A DNA stretch of 64,000 nucleotides from positions 7,049,001 through 7,113,000 of the forward strand of contig NZ_CP036433.1 in the NCBI RefSeq assembly GCF_007751035.1. Direction: 5' to 3'. This DNA is from Lignipirellula cremea. Its GTDB lineage: Bacteria > Planctomycetota > Planctomycetia > Pirellulales > Pirellulaceae. The notes below the pieces were generated by a model. The model was not told the DNA's origin. It ran no database searches and saw only the letters and a list, made by a program, of their open reading frames with translations. Shown piece after piece: positions 1 to 7,953 of the stretch; within the stretch, counting starts at the first letter, position 1; every line of letters starts with the position of its first letter. Both the position numbers and the translations under genes were made by a program.

Positions 1-87
1 CTCGAACGGCAATTCGATCCCACCTTCACGCGCAACAACAACTCGCAGCGGAAAATCTACGCACCGGCCCGCGAGGACAAATCCTAA
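1..87 (+). CDS. C-terminal tail of an unidentified protein (partial)
   Basis: Reading from base 1 gives 28 codons ending at a TAA at 85-87; the tail reads LERQFDPTFTR followed by NNNSQRKIYAPAREDKS. The gene starts outside the window. The tail is polar and basic with no recognisable motif, so no function is offered. The reading frame is inferred only from its being open to the window edge. Confidence 0.4.
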   Translation, partial: LERQFDPTFTRNNNSQRKIYAPAREDKS

Positions 88-403
88 TTGTTATGGGAGG
101 TTGGGGGACGCGATCCGTTCTGGTCGCGTTGAGAATATTTTGATCGAAGTCGGAGGTGGCTGGCAACGGCCACAATCCAGGAAGCTGTGGTCGCGTTCCT
201 GCCGACCAGGCCAAACGGACAGGATCACCTTGGAGAACGAGTTGCCCTTCTGTTGAAAACAGAACTTTTGAAATTGAAAACGGTTCGACGGCATAACGCT
301 ACCGTTCACCGGGCCGCGGCAAACGATATTGACTTCAGGACCGGCGCGGCCCGCGGCTCCGTGTGCAACGGATTGTTATTTCCTTTCAGTGACAGTCTCG
401 AAT
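88..403. other. intergenic stretch without a convincing gene
   Basis: No reading frame here has a plausible start, ribosome site and codon use. A short perfect inverted repeat TTCTGTT-GA-AACAGAA lies near 248-264. I searched it by eye for integron attC core sites (RYYYAAC / GTTRRRY) because an integron-type integrase lies nearby, and found none. Confidence 0.4.
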
Positions 404-1006
404 TCAGCAACAAAAATTCGAAACCTGAGAGACGAGCCCGCGAAGTTCATCATATGGGAAACCATCAGGCAGCGTCAGCTTTTCGACGTTACGCACAATC
501 GCGTCACAGTCGTCATCCAGATATTCAAGAAACTCAAAGAAGCTCGAAACAGGCGGCGATATAGTGTGTGATTCAAGGTCAGTCAGAACTTGCTTCGGAT
601 GCAATACCGTGAGGTGCGGCCAAACAGGGAAAACCAACGATTCGACATCGCAGTCATAGAATTCGCAGTCAATCAATGTGGCTGACGCAAAGTCGCAGCC
701 CTCAACAGCGCCTTTCAGACCAAATTCAGGAAGGTGGCCGAACCGGTTGTTGCGATAGCGACCACTGAATTTCACTCGTTCCAGTCGCGCCTCGCACCAA
801 AAAAAGCCATCGAGCTGCACCTTTGTCTTGAATTCACCGCCTGTGAGAGTTGCCCGTATGCTAAGCGCGCGAGCGGGTACTGAACTCTCGATGACGCAGT
901 CCGTCAGCAAAACATCGGCACCAATCGCGTTGAACGTGCCCCTGTCGTCGATGACGATATTGACCGATGACAGTGATTCGTTCTGTAGGTTCATATGGAA
1001 TAACAT
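404..1006 (-). CDS. pentapeptide-repeat-like hypothetical protein
   Basis: About 200 residues. The middle has loosely spaced degenerate five-residue-type repeats (for example LKGAVEGCDFASATLIDCEF and VLLTDCVIESS), a pattern seen in right-handed beta-helix pentapeptide proteins; the C-terminal 60 residues are acidic and unlike a repeat. Two possible ATG starts lie at 1006 and 994; a perfect TATAAT on the minus strand at 1009-1014 sits immediately upstream, so the downstream ATG with a very short or absent leader is plausible. The gene is visibly lower in GC than its neighbours, suggesting recent acquisition, and it is divergent from the integrase remnant, the arrangement of a first integron cassette. 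Function unknown. Confidence 0.55.
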   Translation of the reverse strand: MLFHMNLQNESLSSVNIVIDDRGTFNAIGADVLLTDCVIESSVPARALSIRATLTGGEFKTKVQLDGFFWCEARLERVKFSGRYRNNRFGHLPEFGLKGAVEGCDFASATLIDCEFYDCDVESLVFPVWPHLTVLHPKQVLTDLESHTISPPVSSFFEFLEYLDDDCDAIVRNVEKLTLPDGFPYDELRGLVSQVSNFCC

Positions 1007-1010
1007 ATAT

Positions 1011-1154
1011 TATACAGACGTCTGCATAACCCGGTGGTTGCAGGTGCTGTTAGTTTCTGCATAAATCGAGCGGTGTCAAGCTGTTTCCGTGGTTTGCTGG
1101 GGCCGTTTGTTTTATACAGATGGCGGTCGGGGGATTTATCATGACGTCTGTATA
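1011..1154. repeat. 12-bp inverted repeat between cassette-like gene and integrase remnant
   Basis: TATACAGACGTC at 1011-1022 is the exact reverse complement of GACGTCTGTATA at 1143-1154; a third partial copy, TATACAGA, lies at 1113-1120. The copies flank the 5' ends of two divergent genes, so they could be regulator or recombinase sites. This is sequence observation; the role is inferred. Confidence 0.5.
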
Positions 1155-1469
1155 TTCCGGGGCCGGTGAGGTCGAGGGACGGGCGCAACCCCCTTTGCTG
1201 CAAGAGGTTCGGCGTGTTTGCCGGCGATTGCATATGTCGATTCGCACTGAAAAGGCATATGTCCATTGGATTGAAGAGTTTCTGCGGCGGCAGCGGCAAC
1301 TCGCCGGGAAGTGGCGGCATCCGGCCGAATTGGGCAGCCACGAAGTGAACGAGTTTCTCACTTATCTCGCGGGAATCGGGGGAAAATAACTTCGGCGATT
1401 TTTCCCGATTGGCAGGAATCGGAAACGCGACATCCACAAGGGTCGTAGCGAATTCCTTCTCACACCTCT

Positions 1470-1503
1470 TCCTCCTTCTTTGCGCCTTCGCGCCTTTGCG
1501 TGA
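1470..1503. repeat. CTTTGCG-type short repeat
   Basis: TTTGCGCCTTCGCGCCTTTGCG repeats the unit TTTGCG/TTCGCG. Related strings occur at 23262-23330 and 54160-54190. It lies in non-coding DNA and has no known role that I can assign. Confidence 0.4.
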
Positions 1504-1668
1504 GTTCCCCTTTTCCGCGATGCCGATTTTTCAACCCGCTCATTTTATCTTCCAGCCGTTGCAGGAGAGATTGGCGGTTTGATCACCAGGTGAAGCATAC
1601 GTAAAAGTTGAACGTCATCGCTGTTATACAAAAACCGAAGAAGTTTTTTCCCTCATTCCGAAGAACGG

Positions 1669-1692
1669 CCCGACGCTAGCGCGTTCGGCTCA
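1669..1692. repeat. CCCGACGCTAGCGCGTTCGG palindromic repeat, copy 1
   Basis: Partly self-complementary unit (CCGA...GCTAGC...TCGG) that recurs at 31247-31270 and 31359-31382, and in degenerate form at 31399-31421. Identical over more than 20 bases between distant sites. Confidence 0.6.
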
Positions 1693-2104
1693 CAGGATCA
1701 GCCGGCTTGGGCTGCTCAGGTTTCGTGGTTCCTGTCGAGAAAAATACCGAAGTTATTTTTCCCGCGTTCCGCAGTGGAACGCCGGGTGGCGGCCAGTACG
1801 CAGAATCAGGCCCTGTCGGCGATCCTGTTCCTTTATTAAGAGGTCTTGCAACTCGATCGGACTCTCGATCTGGATGCGGCGCGGGCGAAGCGGCCGCAGC
1901 GTTTGCCCGTGGTGCTAAGCGTCGACGAGGTGCGGCGTTTGCGAAGCAGGGCGATCCCAACTTTCCCGCTGGGGAACTCTTCAGGGATGGCGTGCTTCTC
2001 CGGCTCAGGGATGGCGCTCCTTTAAGGCTGTTTTCGTGGAGCCGTTTTCTGACCGTTCCATCGAAGAGGGAAGGGATGGGAACGATGGCAGGTTGGGGAC
2101 CGGG

Positions 2105-2192
2105 AAAAGAATAACTGCCAGATATTGATTCGTCGTTTCAAGGAAAAACAGACGCCGGACAGTCGCCTTTCACGCGGAACGTGAAATGATTT
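2105..2192 (-). repeat. complex intergenic palindromic repeat, copy A
   Basis: Reads in reverse orientation AATAACTGCCAGATATTGAT, then a TCGTCGTTT block, CAGACGCCGGACAGTCG and a degenerate CTTTCAC...GTGAAA palindrome. Same block order as the other copies in the window. Confidence 0.6.
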
Positions 2193-2326
2193 ACTGCAGC
2201 CTGTAACCGAGGTCGCCAGAGTTTGGAGGGAGACTTCTGGGCCAGGGCGCCAGGCGACCAAACTCTGGCGAGTTCGGCTACAGGGAACGGAAGGCGTCCA
2301 ATCTATCCGTAATTATGTTCGCGTCC
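2193..2326. other. intergenic stretch, no gene seen
   Basis: Lies between two repeat copies, and together with them fills the 800 bp between the integrase remnant and the PspA gene. A direct repeat of GGTCGCC/CGACCAAACTCTGG-like sequence is visible, but no coding frame is supported. Confidence 0.3.
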
Positions 2327-2580
2327 CCGGTGAAAGGACGCGTGTTTTCGTGGGGAACGAGAAACTATTAGCTGACGGAAGTTGGCGGTCAGTCGTCTTT
2401 TGCTCCGCAAAAGAACGCGATCTTTCACGGGGTGAAAGTCGACTGTCCGGCGTCTGCACTTGCTCAAAACGACGAACCAATATCGGGCAGTTATCCTTTT
2501 CGCGTTCCGGACGAAAGACGACTTTCTGCGCTGGCATGTTCGCAAATCAGCCAAACCAGAATCGACAGTAACCACCTTCG
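2327..2580 (+). repeat. complex intergenic palindromic repeat, copy B
   Basis: Contains CAGTCGTCTTTTGCTCCGCA, GAACGCGATCTTTCACGGGG, GTCGACTGTCCGGCGTCTGC, CTCAAAACGACGAACCA and GGCAGTTATCC in the family order, followed by a second partial unit. The first palindrome here is the CTTTTGCTCCGCAAAAG variant, in which both arms have changed together. Confidence 0.7.
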
Positions 2581-2809
2581 CGGCGCGATACCTGCCCTGC
2601 GTCGGCGGCTGGTTGTGGGGGAAGTCGTCGGCGACAGGGCCTGAACCCACCCAGTTGGGGGTCCGCTAGATTGACAGTGCTGCGGGGCTGCACTAGAAAC
2701 TACCAAAGGCTGGCGTCTGGCTTCTCTATCTATCCAGCACGTCCTCGCAGGCAGCCTCGTTTTGACCACGTGCGGGGAAGGCAATCGACCATTAGCAGGA
2801 GCAGCATCC

Positions 2810-3556
2810 ATGATTTTCGGAAAGCTGTGGCGGGCGTTCACCGCCCAGATCAATAAAGTCGCCAACATGTTCTGGTCCATGGATCCCATTGCCCAGATGC
2901 AATACGAGTACGACACGGCCGTCGAGGAACTCAAGTCGGGCCGCACCGGCCTGGAACAGTACCGGGCCCTGGTCGAGCGCGTCGGTCGCCAGGCGGCAGG
3001 CGACAAGAAGCATGTCGCCAATCTGGAAGCAAAAATCAAAGCCTATCTGCAGGCAGGCGATCGGGAAACGGCCGCCAAATTCGCCCTGGAGCTGCAGAAA
3101 GCCAAAGGGGAACTGGCCGAAAACCAGGCCCAGCTGGACATGCACGAAAAGGCGTACCAGAACAACATTACCAAGATCAAGCACGCCAGCGACAAGCTTG
3201 CCAAGGTGCGTGAGAAGATTCAGCGGTACGACGCCGAGTTGAAAATGAGCCGCGCCGAAGCAGAAATGGCCAAGCTGGCCCAGAGTTTCGACTTCGATGT
3301 CTCCACCGACTTTGGCCAGATCGAAAACGTCATCCAGGACAAGATCGGACTGAACCGGGCCAAGGCCCGCGTCGCCGCCGATCTTAGCAGCGAAGGGATG
3401 GTCGAGATCGAACGGGAGCAGGCGATGGAATCCGCCCTGGCCGAAGACGCTTTGCGTAATTTTGAGATCGAACTGGGCATGGTGACCCCCGCCACCGCCG
3501 GCGTGGAAGAGAATGTCAAGTCGCTCGGCCCGGCCCAGCAGACCGACACCGAGTAA
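2810..3556 (+). CDS. pspA: PspA/IM30 family membrane-remodelling protein
   Basis: 248 residues, the usual PspA/Vipp1 length. It opens with the amphipathic helix MIFGKLWRAFTAQINKVAN that binds membrane in this family, followed by MFWSMDPIAQMQYEYDTAVEE and a nearly continuous coiled coil to about residue 215. PspA is a bacterial ESCRT-III relative that assembles on the inner face of the cytoplasmic membrane during envelope stress. The start at 2810 is chosen because AGGAG at 2797-2801 precedes it and the amphipathic helix begins there; an upstream in-frame start would add 16 unrelated residues. It is the first gene of a same-strand cluster with an AAA ATPase, an OmpA/SBP fusion and a permease. 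No PspF, PspB or PspC is visible nearby, so regulation differs from the enterobacterial system. Confidence 0.9.
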   Translation: MIFGKLWRAFTAQINKVANMFWSMDPIAQMQYEYDTAVEELKSGRTGLEQYRALVERVGRQAAGDKKHVANLEAKIKAYLQAGDRETAAKFALELQKAKGELAENQAQLDMHEKAYQNNITKIKHASDKLAKVREKIQRYDAELKMSRAEAEMAKLAQSFDFDVSTDFGQIENVIQDKIGLNRAKARVAADLSSEGMVEIEREQAMESALAEDALRNFEIELGMVTPATAGVEENVKSLGPAQQTDTE

Positions 3557-3759
3557 CCGCCTCCTCCGGCCAAAGACGTTCGCCTGTGCGGCCTGTCTTT
3601 CGTCCGAAGGTGCTGTCGTTTGCTGATCCCGCGACGACCTGCGTTGTGGGCTCTAACTGTCACGATTTTGGGATTCACGCCGCTCAATGACGGCGCTGGT
3701 TAACCTCGTTCATCAACCTTGGGGTTCAGGTCGGGCGATGGCTCGAACTGAAAACGCCT

Positions 3760-5565
3760 GTGGAACCCGTATCGAACCCCGCGCTTCTGTTGGGAGCCGA
3801 CGCGTTGCCTGCGCTCGAAGCACCGCCGCAGGCCCCGGACTGGTATCCGGACTGGGCGCGGGAACTGGCGGATCTGTATTTCTCCGGCGCCACGTGTGTC
3901 TTTGTGCTGCACGGGAATGTGCACGACCTGACGCCGTATCCCACGCCGGCGGGCGACCGCTTTGTGTCACTGGCCGAGTTCCTTTCGACCCAGGTGTTTG
4001 GCCGCTGGAAGGTTGTGCTGTCGTACGACCTGGGCGGCGGGCTCGACACGCAGGCCGGCAGCGATCCGGCCCGGCTGCAGGAAATGGTCCGCCGCGTTTC
4101 GGCGCAGATCGGCAACAAAGTCAGCTGGCCCAAGGCGCCCGACCAGGCGCTCTTTGCCGTGAATCGCCTGATTGAGTTGAACCTGCTGGCGGCGACCGAC
4201 GACCGGGCTCCGATGGCGTTCCTGTTCCCGTACGCCCAGTATCTGTTGCCTGCTGGTGATGTGGCCGCGCTGGCCGGAGCGGCCGGAAGTCGTCTGGTCC
4301 GGGTGCTCGACTGGGCCCAGAACCCGTACATCAAAAAGACCGGTATGGCGTTCTGCCTGATCGCCGAAAAACTGAACGAAGTGAACGATCGCCTGGTGCA
4401 GAACCCGCACGTCGCCGCGATTGAAATCCCGCTCCCCGGCGCCGACTCCCGGCGGCGGTTCATCGATCTGGCGGCCGGGGCTAAACCAGAAGAAAAGCTG
4501 GGCTCTTTTACGCCCGAGTCGCTCACGCAGTTGTCCAATGGCTTGAATCTGGTGAACCTGAACGTGGTGCTTTCCCATTCCTCGCGGACGGCGGGCGACA
4601 CGCTCGATGCGGGCCGGTTCCGCCGGATGAAAAAGAGCGCGATCGAACGCCAGTGCCAGGGGCTGGTCAGCTTCGTCGAACCGAAACACACGCTAGATCT
4701 GGTCGTCGGGCACGACGCCGCCAAGGAACGCCTCCGGCAGGACGCCGCCTGGCTGGCCGAAGGCCGGCTGGATACCTCGCCGATGGGCTACTTGTTTTGC
4801 GGCCCGGTCGGCACGGGGAAAACGTTCCTGGCTGAATGCTACGCCGGCTCGGTCGGCATTCCCTGCGTCAAGCTGCAGAACTTCCGCTCCAAGTACGTCG
4901 GCGAGACCGAAGGGAACCTGCAGCAGGTGCTGACCGTGCTCCGCTCGCTCGGCCCGATTGTGGTCATGATCGACGAAGCCGACGCCATGCTGGGCGATCG
5001 CCAGTCGGGCGGCGATTCCGGCACCTCGGGTCGCGTCTTCTCCATGATCGCCAGCCAGATGGGCGACACCCAGTATCGCGGCCGGATCATCTGGATGCTG
5101 CTCACCTGTCGTCCCGACCTGCTGCCGATCGACCTGAAACGCCAGGGCCGGGCCGAGGTGCACATCCCACTGTTTTACCCCGAGACCGAAGAAGAGATGC
5201 AGGCCATGTTCCGGATCATGGCCCGCAAGAACGGTATCCAGTTGGCCGGCGACGACCTGCCCGACTTGTCGAAACAGGCCGAAATGAGCGGCGCCGATAT
5301 TGAAAGTTGCGTGCTTTCCGCCCGGCGCCGGGCCATGGCCGACAACCGGACCGAGGTCACCGTCGACGACCTGTCCGCCGCGGTGAATACGTTTATACCC
5401 TCGGCCCAGGGACTGGAAAAAGAGCTGCAGGAACTGGTCGCCGTGCTGGAGTGCACCGACCGCGCTTTCCTGACCGAAGTGTGGCGAGATCGCCTGGAAC
5501 AACCCCAGGCCGCCGCCCGCCTGCAGGAGCGAGCAACCGCCATCCGGCAGATCCTGGAAAGCTGA
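3760..5565 (+). CDS. AAA ATPase, Ycf46/Vps4-like
   Basis: 601 residues from a GTG start. The C-terminal half is a classical AAA module: Walker A GPVGTGKT at residues 348-355, Walker B VVMIDEAD with D405/E406, a Sensor-1/arginine-finger region TCRPDLLPIDLKRQGRAE, and the four-helix lid to about 560. Residues 20-300 look like a degenerate N-terminal AAA-like domain lacking a P-loop, as in Ycf46-type proteins; its FVLHGNVHDL segment resembles a Walker-B-like strand. No transmembrane helix, so cytosolic. It lies 203 bp after the PspA gene. In eukaryotes ESCRT-III filaments are disassembled by the AAA enzyme Vps4, so a role in PspA turnover is an attractive inference, not shown. No sigma-54 activator GAFTGA loop is present, so it is not a PspF. 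Confidence 0.85.
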   Translation: MEPVSNPALLLGADALPALEAPPQAPDWYPDWARELADLYFSGATCVFVLHGNVHDLTPYPTPAGDRFVSLAEFLSTQVFGRWKVVLSYDLGGGLDTQAGSDPARLQEMVRRVSAQIGNKVSWPKAPDQALFAVNRLIELNLLAATDDRAPMAFLFPYAQYLLPAGDVAALAGAAGSRLVRVLDWAQNPYIKKTGMAFCLIAEKLNEVNDRLVQNPHVAAIEIPLPGADSRRRFIDLAAGAKPEEKLGSFTPESLTQLSNGLNLVNLNVVLSHSSRTAGDTLDAGRFRRMKKSAIERQCQGLVSFVEPKHTLDLVVGHDAAKERLRQDAAWLAEGRLDTSPMGYLFCGPVGTGKTFLAECYAGSVGIPCVKLQNFRSKYVGETEGNLQQVLTVLRSLGPIVVMIDEADAMLGDRQSGGDSGTSGRVFSMIASQMGDTQYRGRIIWMLLTCRPDLLPIDLKRQGRAEVHIPLFYPETEEEMQAMFRIMARKNGIQLAGDDLPDLSKQAEMSGADIESCVLSARRRAMADNRTEVTVDDLSAAVNTFIPSAQGLEKELQELVAVLECTDRAFLTEVWRDRLEQPQAAARLQERATAIRQILES

Positions 5566-5733
5566 CGCCCGGGGAAGATCCTCGCAAAAGAAATCACCGA
5601 TAGCCATTCAGAAACGCGCCGCGCCGACGAACACTGATTGACGAATCCTCCCAGGCGTTCGCCCTGTGGCCTGTGTCCCTGATAATTCAACCTGCTTGTT
5701 CAACTCACTTATTCTTCGTACTGGAGCAGACCT

Positions 5734-6024
5734 ATGCCGCGTCAAAGCTGGCTGGATGATTCGGCCCAAACGCCGGTGATCGACGATTACGCCCAGAAGC
5801 TCACGTCGTATGTCGACGCCATGGCCGACGGCAAAATTGAAGAGCACGAACTGGAATCGCAGGAACAGCGTCTGGTGGCGCTCATGAAAGAGGTGGAGCC
5901 GCTGCTCGACGACGCCCAGCACGCCAAGGTGACGGAGTTGCTCTGCGAGATGACCGCCTATAACCTGATGCGGATCGTTCAGATGGCCAGCGAGCACCGC
6001 GGCACGACCGTCTGGCGTCCTTAG
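5734..6024 (+). CDS. 96-residue helical protein of the PspA cluster
   Basis: Small acidic, predominantly helical protein starting MPRQSWLDDSAQTPVIDDYA, with no cysteines beyond one (LLCEMTAY), no signal peptide and no membrane segment. The start at 5734 is preceded by a GGAG (TACTGGAGCAG). It sits between the AAA ATPase and the OmpA/SBP fusion on the same strand, so it is probably a cytosolic accessory or adaptor of the cluster. I do not recognise the family; the conserved position is the only functional clue. Confidence 0.75.
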   Translation: MPRQSWLDDSAQTPVIDDYAQKLTSYVDAMADGKIEEHELESQEQRLVALMKEVEPLLDDAQHAKVTELLCEMTAYNLMRIVQMASEHRGTTVWRP

Positions 6025-6101
6025 TCTCTGCTACCTCTTTCATTTTTCATTGGCTTTTGGGGCCGAATTGTTGTTCGCCCCCAGGCAGGAGTTGTAATCG
6101 A

Positions 6102-7844
6102 ATGGCCGGTAAACCCAAGGCGCCGTTTTACTTAGTTGTCGGGCTCGTCGTGGTGGGGCTGGTCGGCTTCGCCGCCTGGCGGAGCTGGGATGTTATTGCT
6201 CCCAAGGGAAACCAGGACGCTCCCGGCACGATCGACAAGGGCGACCTGCCGCAGACGGCCACCGCGGAAAGCCCCGACGCCCAGGGGATTACCACGGTCG
6301 CAGAGCCGACTTACGTGCCGGCCCAGCGTCTGGCGGAAGTCCGTGGAGCCTCGGACTACAAAGCCCTTGAAGACAACACCGTGCGCATGGCCCTCAACGT
6401 GTGGGCTGGCTGGTCGCCGGTGATTCTGGCCAACAACGGCCACCAGGCCGGCAAGATCTGGAAGACGCCCGACGGCGAAGAGTTCAAGCTGGAACTGGTG
6501 CTGATCGACGATCCCACGACCATGCTGCAGACGTACGTCTCGGGGGACGTGCATCTGGGCTGGGGTACGCTGGATATGCTGCCGCTGTTCATGGAACAGC
6601 TGGTCGACCCCAGTGGCAAGCCGATCGACAGCCGCGTGATGCCCCGCATCTACCAGCAGGTGGACTGGTCCAACGGGGGCGACGGCATCGTCGTCCGCGA
6701 TACGATCAAACAGGTCAGCGATCTGCGCGGCAAGAAGATCGCCCTGGCGCAGAATTCACCTTCGCATTACTTTGCGCTCAACATGCTGGTGGCGGGCGGC
6801 GTGCAGCCTGCCGAAGTGGAGTTTGTGTTCACCGCCGACGCTTTCCAGGCGGCGGCCGCGTTCAACTCGGACAAAAGTATCTCGGCCTGCGTTTCCTGGG
6901 CTCCCGATATTTACAATCTGGAGAAGGTCAAAGGGAACAAAATGCTGGTCACCACGGCCACGGCCAATCGCCTGATCGCCGACGTCTGGTTTGCGCGGGC
7001 CGACTTCGCCCGCGACCATGGCCCCAAGGTGGAAGCGATCGTCCGCGGGATTTTCGACGCGGTCGAGGATCTCAAGAAACAGGAGAACAAACAGCAGGTC
7101 GCCCAGTTGATGTCGGCCTTCTATAACATTCCGGCCGACGAAACCCTGGGCATGCTGGGCGACGCCTACAGCACCGGCTGGGGGGACAACTACCAGTTCT
7201 TTATGAACGAGAACTACCTCGCCAATTTTGAGCGGGTCTGGAACAACGCCTACTCTTTGTACGGCACGATCCGCGTCGTCACCAAGCCGCGGGTGCCGTA
7301 CGACCAGGTGATGGACTTCACCTATATCAAGAAGCTCAAAGGGGAAGCCCGGTACGAAAAGCAAAAGGCCCCCGTCGCCCAGTTCGATCCCCGTGTGATG
7401 ACCGAACAGGAGATCGAAAAGAACACCTTCCTGACCGCGACACACTACCTGCACTTTTTTCCCAACAGTTCTGAGCTTCGTCGGAAAGTCTCCAGGCCCG
7501 ACGGCCAGGGCGGCGAGACCGAGGAACTTTACGACCCGAATGTCGACTTTGTGCTGGACAAAATCGGCGAGCGGATCGGCCAGTTTGAAACCTCGCGCAT
7601 TGTGATCGAAGGGCACGCCGACGCCTCCATGAAGGGCGAAGTCGACGAGGACCTGGTCACGAAACTCTCGCAAGCCCGCGCCGAAGCGGTCCGCGACGCC
7701 CTGATCAAAAAGTTCAGCCTCGACCCCAATCGCTTCCGCGCCATCGGCAAAGGCTGGAAAGAACCGGCTGATCCGACCGAGCCGAACAACCACGCGCAAA
7801 ACCGCCGCGTCGAGGTGCAGATTCTGCCCGCCGAAGGCGTGTAA
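6102..7844 (+). CDS. membrane-anchored NMT1/SsuA-type binding protein fused to OmpA domain
   Basis: 580 residues. Residues 8-28 (YLVVGLVVVGLVGFAAW) form one N-terminal membrane anchor. Residues about 85-430 are an NMT1/SsuA-like periplasmic ligand-binding fold (VRMALNVWAGWSPVILANNG; DLRGKKIALAQNSPSHYFAL). Residues about 480-580 are an OmpA C-terminal peptidoglycan-binding domain with VIEGHADASM, LSQARAEAVRDAL and NHAQNRRVEV. The protein should therefore tether inner membrane to cell wall while binding a small ligand. The start at 6102 has an AGGAG at 6086-6090; an in-frame start 45 bases earlier would precede the anchor by charged residues and lacks a site. Ligand unknown. It is followed by a permease but no ATP-binding subunit. 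Confidence 0.85.
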   Translation: MAGKPKAPFYLVVGLVVVGLVGFAAWRSWDVIAPKGNQDAPGTIDKGDLPQTATAESPDAQGITTVAEPTYVPAQRLAEVRGASDYKALEDNTVRMALNVWAGWSPVILANNGHQAGKIWKTPDGEEFKLELVLIDDPTTMLQTYVSGDVHLGWGTLDMLPLFMEQLVDPSGKPIDSRVMPRIYQQVDWSNGGDGIVVRDTIKQVSDLRGKKIALAQNSPSHYFALNMLVAGGVQPAEVEFVFTADAFQAAAAFNSDKSISACVSWAPDIYNLEKVKGNKMLVTTATANRLIADVWFARADFARDHGPKVEAIVRGIFDAVEDLKKQENKQQVAQLMSAFYNIPADETLGMLGDAYSTGWGDNYQFFMNENYLANFERVWNNAYSLYGTIRVVTKPRVPYDQVMDFTYIKKLKGEARYEKQKAPVAQFDPRVMTEQEIEKNTFLTATHYLHFFPNSSELRRKVSRPDGQGGETEELYDPNVDFVLDKIGERIGQFETSRIVIEGHADASMKGEVDEDLVTKLSQARAEAVRDALIKKFSLDPNRFRAIGKGWKEPADPTEPNNHAQNRRVEVQILPAEGV

Positions 7845-7953
7845 CGCGCCGGCAGCCAGGCAAACGGTCCCGTCCGCCTCAGTTCACGCAGGGACGAACG
7901 GTTCTTGAACATCCGGAGGGGAAAGGAGCCGCCGCAGCTGGCGGCGGCAGTCT

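Larger units (their letters stand above)
1371..1773. mobile_element. inverted-repeat element inserted in the integrase remnant
   Basis: The left end (about 1371-1407) contains AAAATAACTTCGGCGATTTT; the right end (about 1736-1773) contains its near-perfect reverse complement, AAAATACCGAAGTTATTTTT. Between them is about 330 bp with no coding capacity. A third, diverged copy of the right end lies inside at about 1626-1662 (AACCGAAGAAGTTTTTTCCC), suggesting nested or partial insertion. Removing the segment restores the integrase reading frame. It also carries a CTTTGCG-type repeat (1476-1502) and a copy of the CCCGACGCTAGCGCGTTCGG palindrome at 1669-1692. No target duplication longer than 2-3 bp is obvious. 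MITE-like, non-autonomous. Confidence 0.6.
1141..1949 (+). pseudogene. integron-type tyrosine recombinase, disrupted remnant
   Basis: The first part (1141-1371) encodes the N-terminal SAM-like DNA-binding domain typical of IntI/XerC relatives, with SIRTEKAYVHWIEEFLRR and the ending EVNEFLTYLA. The frame then stops in inserted DNA. The same protein resumes at 1774 with VERRVAASTQNQALSAILFLY, followed by an in-frame TAA at about 1834-1836, then EVLQLDRTLDLDAARAKRPQ and LPVVLSVDEVRRL, where integrases continue into the catalytic domain. Homology is lost after about 1949, so all catalytic residues (R-H-R-Y) are missing. The two halves join across the inserted element exactly where intact family members read LA-VE. 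Dead gene: one insertion, one nonsense mutation and a 3' truncation. Confidence 0.8.

Noticed and set aside
1707-2114. 135-codon frame over the integrase remnant
   Set aside because: It lies in a different frame from the recognisable integrase sequence and matches nothing.
3760-5565. Reading the AAA protein as the PspF activator of PspA
   Set aside because: It lacks the sigma-54-interacting GAFTGA loop and a C-terminal DNA-binding helix-turn-helix.
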